From JAOSJT01 sp035362335 (GTDB lineage Bacteria; Bacteroidota; Ignavibacteria; SZUA-365): DNA of 64,000 nucleotides. This document shows, one piece after another, positions 8,401 through 16,500 of the stretch (position 1 is its first letter; each line of letters opens with the position of its first letter). The DNA lies in the NCBI GenBank assembly GCA_035362335.1, contig DAOSDL010000014.1:35221-99220 (forward strand), read 5' to 3'. Below the pieces are notes generated by a model that saw nothing but the letters and a program-made list of their open reading frames with translations, did not search any database and was not told where the DNA came from. The translations under genes and the position numbers were made by a program.

Positions 8401-11301
8401 CAGAAACTGGTTGATGGACATCACCGCCGTGTATTGCGGACCCGATGGTGTTTTGGATAACGTCGCTGTCTGCTTGGGTGGAGCTTTGCTCACCTGGCCC
8501 TGCTTGGCTTTCACCTTCTTGTTGCTCTGCAGCGGCGGAATGGATGGCGGCGGGGAAGTCACGGCGCGGACAGCGAGTCGGTGCGCGCGCAGGTACACAG
8601 TGAATTCGCCCAAATCCTCCTTGCCGTCGGGCAGCAGCAGCAGCAAGGTGTCGGGATGGTACAGCGCGATATTGTCCGGCATGATGTACAGCGTCTGCAA
8701 GCCGGTGGGTGCGGGCGTGGTGAACTCCTCCTCGTAGCTGATGTTCTTGATGTGCACGTCGCTGATCTTGGGCTTGGTTTTGTACTTCACCTTGGCCGCG
8801 ACAGAGGACTTCTGCACCAGAGGATTCGCGGCGGTGACCAGTTGCGCCACCTTTTGCATTTGTCCCACGGTCAGGCCGCCTTGCTGCGTGGCCTGGGTGA
8901 ATTTGAATTTTTTCACCGTATGCACATCGCTTCCCGTGCCGATGCGTATGGTGGCCGCCACGGGCCTGCCTAACTCGTCCACGAGTTTGCCCTTCACCAC
9001 CAGTTTCGGTGTGAGCGGAATCTGGGGAAATGTTCGCTGCTGTCCTTTTTTCAGAAAAATCCCGTCGCCGATGAAATCCGCCGGCTCGAAACGCGTCTTG
9101 TAGCCGTAGCGTTCGATTTTGAGGAAGTAATGGTTGTTCGGCGTGGTGGGCGCGAGGTTGTCGAACACGAAACCACCGGAGTCGTTGGTGTTGCTTTCGA
9201 GGAACTTGTACGGCTTGCCGTCGGCCCAGCGCCAGAGCGCCACCTTCGCATTTTTCAAGGGCTGAATGAGGTTGTCCGCGCGATACACCTTGCCTTTGAT
9301 GCGCGGATTTTTCGGCACCATGCTCAACTCCACCGTGGCCTGCATGGCGCCGAGGTCGTAACCCTCGTTGACCGTTGCCATGTCCCAGGGCAGGGCGGTT
9401 CCGGCTTCGTCCTTTTCATTCATCATGAAGCTGAAGCGGAATGTGCGCACGGTGGTCGCGTAGTAGTAGACACTTTCCTCCGGATTACTGACGATGATGT
9501 CGTAGTAATCCGCGGCTCCCACACTGCGCACCATATCCTTGAAGGTGGCCACGCCGTCGGGATTGGTTTCGCCGCGGGCAATGATGTCGCCCTTCAGCGG
9601 CCAGGGCAGGCTCTCGGGCGGTATCAGCGTGCCTTCCGTTTCGGGCACGCCCACCGGCCGGTTGCGTCGCATGATGGTGACATTCATGCCGGAAAGGCTC
9701 AGATCCGGATTCTCCTTGTCCACCACATGCACGGTGACCTGATAGGATCGCGCCAGCGTGTAAATGTCGCCCACGTTCACGCTCTCCATGGGTTGCGCCG
9801 AGAATTCGTCGGACGGACTGAGGAGATGGCCGTTCACCACTTCCACCTGATAGTAGCGGTACACATCGCCTTTGACATAATTGGCGAATTCACCGCCGCC
9901 GCAATTCACATCCACGTTGCGGAATATGCGGCCGGTGGAATCCTTGGCGAAAAAGCTGAACTCGAAGCTGCCATCGCTTTTCGTGGTGGTGGTGGCAACG
10001 AGCACGCGTGTGTCATAGGTTTTGCCGTTCACGCGAATGGGGTAGTAGCCGCAGAGGGGTTCGCTGCGCATGCACTGATACAGTTTGAGCTGCACGCCCG
10101 GCATGGGCTGATCCTGTTTGCCCATGTACTGGAAAATATTGAGAGCGGTGACGGCTTTGATTTTCGGACCGGCCTTCACCTTCACCGCTTGCGAGGCGGC
10201 CTGCGCCTGCTGCACGGTTTTGGATCCGGTGGTCGGTTTCACCGTGGTGGATTGCTTGGATCCGGGTTTAACCGGCGCAGGTCCCGCGATGGTCAGCGAT
10301 TTGGGAGTCGGCACGCGGGACGGCGAGAACGTGGCGATCAGCCGTCCGCTGACGCGTGTCATGCCGGCGAAGGTGAAATGCGGTGTGGTGTTGATGAGCT
10401 TCGTGTCCACAACAGGCGAGACTTTCGGTCCCGTTTTTCCCGGTATCACCTTGCTGTCCGATGCGAAACCCGGCGGCACGGGCGGATCATAGGTAAACGA
10501 CCAGATTTCGCTGAAGCCGTCGTTCTGGAACATGTAGCGATCGCGGGGATCGAAAGCGCGCACCTGCCATGCGTAGCGGTGGCCCTTCTCCAGCGATGGA
10601 TCCGCCGGCAGCACCTGATAGGTGGGGATGCTCGTCTCGCGCTGCATCAGCGGGATGTTACTCTTCATCGCCTGTGCAACGTTGTCCTGACCCGGGTCCA
10701 ATTCGATCAGCGTCAATTCGTAGCGCGCCATTTCACCGGCGCTGAGTGGCACGACGGACCACTGGAAATTGGGCGGCACGGTGACCTTTGCCGTGTTAGC
10801 CGGTGCGATGAGCGTCGGTGGCAGCAGAAGGCGGATGGCGAAGCGGCTGCACGTTTCATTTGAAATCACCGGCGAGGGGAGGTCGTAGGCGATGAGCGTG
10901 ACGCAGAGGCGGAAATTGTCCTCGGGCAGACGGCCGCTGCGCCGGGTTTCGTCGCGTGCGGAGCCCATGTACTGCACGACGCCCTCGTCGAGCAGTTGCG
11001 CATCCACGGCGTTGAGCATGCTCGTGCCCGGTGGAATGATCACCGGGGGCACGGGTGCATTGTCCACTGTTTGCGCAACACGTCCGCGCGTGTCGCCTTC
11101 GATGTAGCCCGAGAAGCGCACGGGCACGTCGCGTCCCGTGGGATTGGTGACGATGAAACGCAGCGTGTTGGGATTGGATTTCCAATCGGACACGTACGGT
11201 GAGGGATTCGGGTCCATCTGTATGGCCACGGTAAGCTGTGCGTATCCCGCCGCCGCCGGAAGCAGCAGCAACGCGATCAGCATGCGTAACAGTGAGTTCA
11301 T
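5467..11301 (-). CDS. Giant secreted multidomain surface protein
   Basis: 1,944 residues from ATG 11301 (AAAGGAG five bases upstream; signal peptide MNSLLRMLIALLLLPAAAGYAQ). The N-terminal 280 residues form a beta-rich region (NPSPYVSDWKSNP, later FQWSVVPLSAGEMARYEL and YAWQVRAFDPRDRY). From memory this resembles large Bacteroidetes surface proteins labelled TANFOR-domain proteins, but I cannot confirm that. A Lys/Thr/Gln/Pro linker follows, then several carboxypeptidase-regulatory/Cna-B-like modules (RIKGKVYRADNLIQPLKNAKVALW, LVVKGKLVDELGRPVAATIRIG, LTGTVAIGDVPIPGARVSLYD) with a second Lys/Gln-rich linker. The last 900 residues are beta-rich with many Gly/Asp turns and no family I recognise; the final 250 include a cysteine cluster (CDSDCEGALCD). 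It is encoded between a barrel-like protein and an FN3 protein in a tight operon. A secreted adhesin or matrix component is the simplest reading; no enzymatic motif was seen. Confidence 0.78.
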   Translation of the reverse strand: MNSLLRMLIALLLLPAAAGYAQLTVAIQMDPNPSPYVSDWKSNPNTLRFIVTNPTGRDVPVRFSGYIEGDTRGRVAQTVDNAPVPPVIIPPGTSMLNAVDAQLLDEGVVQYMGSARDETRRSGRLPEDNFRLCVTLIAYDLPSPVISNETCSRFAIRLLLPPTLIAPANTAKVTVPPNFQWSVVPLSAGEMARYELTLIELDPGQDNVAQAMKSNIPLMQRETSIPTYQVLPADPSLEKGHRYAWQVRAFDPRDRYMFQNDGFSEIWSFTYDPPVPPGFASDSKVIPGKTGPKVSPVVDTKLINTTPHFTFAGMTRVSGRLIATFSPSRVPTPKSLTIAGPAPVKPGSKQSTTVKPTTGSKTVQQAQAASQAVKVKAGPKIKAVTALNIFQYMGKQDQPMPGVQLKLYQCMRSEPLCGYYPIRVNGKTYDTRVLVATTTTKSDGSFEFSFFAKDSTGRIFRNVDVNCGGGEFANYVKGDVYRYYQVEVVNGHLLSPSDEFSAQPMESVNVGDIYTLARSYQVTVHVVDKENPDLSLSGMNVTIMRRNRPVGVPETEGTLIPPESLPWPLKGDIIARGETNPDGVATFKDMVRSVGAADYYDIIVSNPEESVYYYATTVRTFRFSFMMNEKDEAGTALPWDMATVNEGYDLGAMQATVELSMVPKNPRIKGKVYRADNLIQPLKNAKVALWRWADGKPYKFLESNTNDSGGFVFDNLAPTTPNNHYFLKIERYGYKTRFEPADFIGDGIFLKKGQQRTFPQIPLTPKLVVKGKLVDELGRPVAATIRIGTGSDVHTVKKFKFTQATQQGGLTVGQMQKVAQLVTAANPLVQKSSVAAKVKYKTKPKISDVHIKNISYEEEFTTPAPTGLQTLYIMPDNIALYHPDTLLLLLPDGKEDLGEFTVYLRAHRLAVRAVTSPPPSIPPLQSNKKVKAKQGQVSKAPPKQTATLSKTPSGPQYTAVMSINQFLQPLLTATVIKNAVITVNGMDADSVDADGVHYFVWMSPGDDAEVKVSGPPDSDYIPKTVMATVGDEDVQWQEMTVPMEMGGRLTGTVAIGDVPIPGARVSLYDNPAETEPLQTFTDNSGVYTLRGVRPGTRVFLAAKSKSQFIGDTASAPIQAGASTTLDFTLSMYDGMDITTLLGFPIEVSGLDSSSGNVLLSGRMIDLPGNAHFAAQDSTIGLPFANIAVKPSAQNNANGIPFAEPTTLPMSTPVNSWDIRVFEQYQAEQHDQMAGIRVGVNGARGEILGAVSIKPSSYTFPGGTLDMGSERIALASAAGSTAALILPTLTSDASAPGTLAAGYHAVREDGSALRLRLYDFETTSDSTQSFFLNDTLSVPLTLHTNIANIETADLALDVGTLRIHRAYVEDLGSASKLDIPLEGEWRIASDSWSLDHNGLVLDKGTVKAGYIGVPFTGLKIFPTQIAFGDFSLDKLVLSGVAQITVTGNAAFGFDPGTQHWSLAVGPKPGEDFCGWMPSMPPMAPTDKILFQNFFVQSSGSKGFQMPSGNAVTLSKVGAYAINQFIPKEDFVQIAGTLDLGIPNLPVMNQIATIYEEDDNIVFQPDPINETIAVNGIKIKFNTAKGQQIWDDTGLHAGVVVSEDGAFALNSVLHRTPTKTYIVVNEGEQVQIGTEVKMTDVVGAMQVANNAWELFWFEGDLQNKDQGGRLKFTVMGDIVANDQQIGVDKIETPFGDISLIYNFQEQQLEGTLHVEQDLSGTKIVGDATLLISGAGKGWYFFCGASFSLPQPKVDGTAAFAVGHFKLTQKQLDQFAEYSYKNKGLPPQFHNFNGFFFEGTVLIPPPVFCPNFDFDFGLVSAYMICQIGANARFGMNFGPVDTYFIAIRGIGKLEAGVGMSVGIACAGVSAGILIEPNIEGMYQSDGTWYVLGDFPITLYGTTYAGWGLCDSDCEGALCDKSSASASITLGMQGYVGSDDKYFRFYFK

Positions 11302-11347
11302 GGCCGCTCCTTTATGCAATCGTGCAACATTCATTGTCAGGGTTCAT

Positions 11348-13090
11348 TCAGCGCGCCGCCGCTTGCTGTGTGCCGAGGGCGAAGGTGCGCGAGTATTGCA
11401 GCCGCGACATCGTGCCCGCATAGGAACGGCGCGAGGGATCGACGGCGTGATAGTCGTTGTATTGCACGCGCAATTCCAGCGCGTCGGCGCGGGAGAAGCG
11501 ATAGCGTGTGCCGAGTGTCACCAGATGCTGCGTGTCGGTTTCGCTCTCGGCCGAAGCGCGCGTGAGATTGAGTGTGTAGGCCAGGCTCGCGTTGAGCGTG
11601 TTTTGGAAAAATCCATTGCTGACCTCCACGGTCACGCCACGGATGATATTCGTGAGAAATGCCGTCTCCACTTGCGTGAATTGCAGCGCGCTCGAGAATC
11701 CGAAACCGCTGGCCAGCGTGCCGGTGTAACTCAATACCGCAGTAAGGACGTCGTTGTCCGAATTCACGCCGGTGAGAAGGTTTTGATCCGTATATAATTG
11801 CCGCGTTGCGAGCAGCATGATGAAATGCTGTATCGATCCGCCGGCGAGCACCAGCCGTGGCGAGAGGGACCAGGACTCGGACACGTTGTCGAGGCGGGTG
11901 CTGTCGTTGACCTGAATGGAGCCGGCGCTGTTGGACATGCTGTAGTTCGAATACTGCCCGTCCATGGAGAATGCCTGTCCCGCAATCCACGAGGCCGAAG
12001 CCGAGCCGATAACACGCCGCGTGGTGTACTGCCTGTCGTCGAACAGATTGTCGTGTCGCACGCCCACCGAGCCGTTGAGGCGGAGATTGCCTTCCAGCAA
12101 GCGCAACGCGGGTTTGACGGTGATGTCTTCGTAGTCGTTCTGTGTGTGAATGGCGCCCATGGTTTCGTACTCCGGCTCGACGCGCGCATATTCGAGGCGC
12201 AGCGACCACAACTCGTCGTTGTACGTGACGCCCGTGCGCGCCGCGATGGCGAAGCGCGACGAGATGCGCGTTTCCATCAACCCCGCTTGCGGCACATCGA
12301 TGTCGCTGACCACGGGCAGCGTGATGTCGCGCGAAAAAATGCTCCCCGCCATTTCCGCATCCAGCACCACGCGGTCGTCGCCGAAGGGCAGGCGGCCGTT
12401 GACGCCGAAGGCCACGTTCTCCGCGGGAAACACATCGCCAAAGCTGGGCCGCTGTCGCAGCGAGCTGCTGTCGTCCCAGGCCTGGAGGAGATTCACATCG
12501 AGGTAGCGCTGCTCGTCGCCCACGCCCGCTCCCACGGCGTAGCCCATGCGTGAGTACATGCCGCGCACGCCGGTGACCGTGTCTTCGTCGACAGCCCGAC
12601 GGAAGCGGCCGTACATGCCGCGAAGGCGGAACCAATCCTGCCGCACTTCCGCCCCACCGCCGAGAATCACCTGATCGTTGAGCGTGAATTCCGAAAAGCG
12701 CAGCGAGCGGTAGCCCGCGTGCAGGGTGAGCCATTTGTACGTCGGACTCACACCGAACTGATTGAACGGCTGATTGTAGCTGCGCTCATGCGTGGAAATC
12801 AGAAAACTGAAGGGCAACTGCAGTCCGTAAATGCTCAAGGTGGGATTGAAATAGAGGCGCGCACTGTTCACCGGACGCTGTGTGTCCATGCCGGGAATGG
12901 AGTAATTCTCCGCAGCCGTCACCAGCGATCCAGTGAGCGTCACGGGAGGCGTTCCCTCGCGTGAGAGATCCTGGGCGTGCAGGGCGGGAGCCAGCAGCAG
13001 CGTGTACAACAGCGCGGTACGGAGAATGTATCGAAGCATGCACATGATCATGCCAATGTCGGGGGCAAACGGAAATGCGTTCCAGTTCAT
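11348..13090 (-). CDS. Outer-membrane beta-barrel-like protein, first gene of the surface operon
   Basis: 580 residues if started at ATG 13090, which has GGAAAGG five bases upstream. The signal peptide core (LRYILRTALLYTLLLAPALHAQ) lies 17 residues in, so internal ATGs at 13051, 13045 or 13039 are alternatives without a ribosome site. The mature protein is a succession of amphipathic beta strands rich in Tyr, Ser, Arg and Gln (LTLHAGYRSLRFSEF, LRLNGSVGVRHDNLF, LTLGTRYRFSRADALELRVQY), as in large outer-membrane barrels. No plug, POTRA or peptidoglycan-binding domain was seen. It is 46 bp upstream of the giant secreted protein, so it may export, anchor or organise that protein; this is inference from position. 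I know no family name for it. Confidence 0.75.
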   Translation of the reverse strand: MNWNAFPFAPDIGMIMCMLRYILRTALLYTLLLAPALHAQDLSREGTPPVTLTGSLVTAAENYSIPGMDTQRPVNSARLYFNPTLSIYGLQLPFSFLISTHERSYNQPFNQFGVSPTYKWLTLHAGYRSLRFSEFTLNDQVILGGGAEVRQDWFRLRGMYGRFRRAVDEDTVTGVRGMYSRMGYAVGAGVGDEQRYLDVNLLQAWDDSSSLRQRPSFGDVFPAENVAFGVNGRLPFGDDRVVLDAEMAGSIFSRDITLPVVSDIDVPQAGLMETRISSRFAIAARTGVTYNDELWSLRLEYARVEPEYETMGAIHTQNDYEDITVKPALRLLEGNLRLNGSVGVRHDNLFDDRQYTTRRVIGSASASWIAGQAFSMDGQYSNYSMSNSAGSIQVNDSTRLDNVSESWSLSPRLVLAGGSIQHFIMLLATRQLYTDQNLLTGVNSDNDVLTAVLSYTGTLASGFGFSSALQFTQVETAFLTNIIRGVTVEVSNGFFQNTLNASLAYTLNLTRASAESETDTQHLVTLGTRYRFSRADALELRVQYNDYHAVDPSRRSYAGTMSRLQYSRTFALGTQQAAAR

Positions 13091-13500
13091 TGCTGCCTTT
13101 CCACTCCGCTATGCTTGCCGGAGTGATGAGGATGTACGGAGAATGCTCAGAATGTACGCGCTATTTGGGAAAATATCCAGTGCCAGCGATTCGGTAGGTC
13201 GGCATCGACCGCGCGCAGGAAGGTGCTGTGTAGCGGTACGTGCACGATATGTAACCGGGGCGATACACGGCCGGAGCGGTACGCGGCCGGCTCTGGCGGC
13301 GGGATCGACGCACGGCGCGGCCCGCAGTCGCATTGCACCTTCGATGTTCGCAAGGCGCGCACGGATGAGGCAACACGAAAAAGGACACTTGATTCTTGAA
13401 GAGGGAAATTTTATCATGCGGAGGCAATTGAGTTGACCATCACTGTGAATCGAATGCTGCTCCTGCTCGAGTGTGGAGAGGAAAAAAGGAGCAAAGTGCG
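13091..13500. other. Divergent intergenic region between the surface operon and the helicase operon
   Basis: About 410 bp separate two divergently transcribed units, so promoters in both directions are expected here. The stretch holds short repeated GC-rich words (ACACGGCCGGAGCGGTAC followed by GCGGCCGG around 13262-13290) but no convincing hairpin, RNA gene or conserved reading frame. A TTGACC hexamer at 13433 has no good partner at the usual distance. The only firm signal is the AAAAAAGGAG ribosome site just before the helicase start codon. Confidence 0.4.
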
Positions 13501-16500
13501 ATGAAAACACATCAGGCGGCAGGTACGCTCCTGTCCGGTCTTTGGGCGTCGATGGACGAGGGAATCGAAACCCATGCCGAATTCGACGCTTTCGCGCGCC
13601 GCCTGTGTTCCTTTACCATTGACAGTTCTGTCGCCTTCGACGCGACGCACATTCCCAAGCATCCCCTGTACGCTGTTGCTTCCAACCTCGTCTCGCGAGG
13701 TTTGCCGACACGCGCCGATCGCGCTGTGGAGCGGGCATGCGCGGCCATCTCCGCCGATGTCGCCTCGCAGTCGCAGCGGCTGCACGCACTGGCGATGCAA
13801 TGGTTGCCGGCCGATCCACGCATCACCGTGGCGCAGGCGACCAGGCGATTCACTGGTGGCAAACATGCGACGATGGTCAAGCTCGTGCTGCCGGTGCTGC
13901 AAGCCGCCTTCGGCCCGCTCGTGCCGCAGCTTCTCGACGTGGACGAACACGGCCTGCTGCTGCCCTTCATTGGTTCCGGCTGGCAGGGCATGCGCTTTGT
14001 CGCACCCGGTCAGCATCCCGCGCTGGAAGGGTGGCATGTGGTGGAAGTCGCGCCCGACGGGAAGGGCTTGCGCGAGCGCATCACCGCCATCGCGAAAGAA
14101 TCCGCGCGTGCGATGCGTCTGCTCAAGGCGGGCTTGCTCGCCGTGCAGGAGTTGAAAGCCGAACTGCTTCCCGATCTGCAATTGCTGCTGGCGCCATCGG
14201 CTGTCGCACGAGTGCGCAAGGCGTTGTTCGAAGCCGTGCTCGCGGGTGTGCTCGATCCCGGTGCCGCCACCTGGCGCATCGTCGTACTTGAGCGCGATCT
14301 GCCCTGCGCGCGCCTCGCCATCGATGGTGGTTTGGAATTGCTGCGGCGCCTGTTGCTGCTGCATCAGGGCTCGGCAACGCTGCCGGCGGTGGACCTCAAG
14401 GTGTTCGGAACGCGCGAATTTCTCTCCTGCGCATTGCACGGCGACGCGCAGCCGACGGTGTTCGACCCCGCCCACCCAGTGCCCGACTGCGACCTCTGCA
14501 TCGACGTGGCCATGCTGCGCTGCGAGGATATGGACGAAGACGACGCGAAACCCGAGCAGGGCGCGCTGCTCCGCCTGCGTTCGCAGCGCGTGCCGCAGGG
14601 CCAGCGGATGTTGCGGCTCGGACCCGTGCTGCGTTACGCCGGTCTGCGAAGCGGCAAAGGTGCCAAGCGCGAGCCGCTGCCCGAAGCCGAGCACGCCGCG
14701 CTGGAATTGCTGCGTGACCTCTTCGGCGTCAGCGACGCGCGTCCGGATCAGCTCGCTTTGCTGGACCACGCACTGCGAGGCGAACAGGTCATCGCGGAAT
14801 TTCCGCCGGCGGCCGGCAAGACGCTGCCGCTCCTGCTTGCAACCTTGCTGCAACCGGCATGCACGCTGTTCACCGCCCCCACGTCCGCGCTTTTGGGCGA
14901 CATGATCGCTGGTGTGCGCCGTCTGGGCGTGGATAGCGTGGGAATGATGCATGAGGCCGAACCGCATGATTTACGTTTGCGCGCGCTGCGGTCCATCAGC
15001 GGCGGGCAGGTTTTGCTCGCCTGCATTCCGGCTGCATTGCTGCGCAGCGACGAAGTTCGCGCCGCCTTCGATGACATGCGCAAATCCTCCCGCAACGTTG
15101 CGCGCGTGGTGGTGGACGAGGCGCATTCCATGTCGGAGTGGAGCCACGATCCGCGTCTCGCCATGCACGACCTGCCACGGCGTGTCGCTCGCGCGGTGGT
15201 GGCCACACCATTGCACACGGTGCCGGTGGCCTGTCTCACCGGTCCCTGCACCGCAGCTGTGCGCGCGCATCTTCGCGAACAATTGCGCGCCGCCGATCCC
15301 AAGGCCGCTCCCGACGAACCCTTCATACTTCGCCAGCATGGCGTTCTGCCGCCCGCCTGCTTCCCGAAGGTATTGACCATCGCCGAGCCGAACGGTGGCG
15401 GCGTCGCTGAGCGAAGGGCATTGCTCAAGCATTGCCTCGTCGATGCGACCGCGATGTTGCAGGAATGTCGGAAGCTGGTGTCGAAGCAACAGCGCGTGGC
15501 GTTGCCCGAGGGCGGCATGTTCAGTCGTCCCGACAGCGGGCACGCGGCGGTCGTGTTCTGCCGTGATCTCGCGGGGGTGAATGGTGTGTCGCGGCGTTTC
15601 ACACCAGGCAGCGAAGCCGGTGTGGCTGAGTATCTCGAGGACGAGGGTTTCATTGTGGGGCGCGTCGCAGGCAGCGATGCCGATGGACGAAGTGTGGGGC
15701 GTCACGTGTTGCGCGAGTCGAAGTTGCGGCAAGACGCCTTCTCCCGTGGCGAAACCGCGGTGCTCGTCACCACGCGCACCTACGGCATCGGTACGCATCG
15801 GCCGGGAATCCGGCTCAGCGTGCACGATCTTCCGCCACTGTCCCTGCGGCAATTTCTCCAAGAAGGTTCGCGGGCCGGACACGATGGAAAGGTCGCACTC
15901 GCCGCGCTGCTGGTGAACGAATCCACGCTGGGCAAGCAGCGACTCACCGACAGCGAGCGACGGTATGCGCTGACCATGGCGGGCTTCAGTTCTGCCGCCC
16001 GCGAAAAGCAGGTCATCGCCGATGTGTTGCGCGAGATCAGTTACCCCGAAGACACCAACACCGCCCGTGTGTCCAACATGCTCACCGACGAATTCGGTGT
16101 GCCCATTCTCGCCACGTATTGGCAGCGCGGCCTCGACGAGCGTCTGCTCGTGCAGGAGCGCAGCGGACGGATGTTCGGGCACATCGATCTTGTGACACAC
16201 GACATCGCCGTGGACGGCGCGTATCCCGATGCCGCCATCGCGCAACGCGTGCTTGATGTGGCCTACGCGCACTGCCTCGCCGAAGCGGGGTCGAATGCGC
16301 TGCTGAGTTCCTGGGTGGCCGCCACCTTCCCCTCGGATGTGGAGGATGGGATTGTCCGGCAAATGGAGGACTTCGAATCGGGCGCCACGTTCACATTGCA
16401 TCTCGGTTTCGAGAATGACCGCGAGCCTATTCTCACACAGATCCATGGTTTGCTGTGGCATAAAGCCGACATCGAGGTACAGCGCAAAATCATGTCCGAG

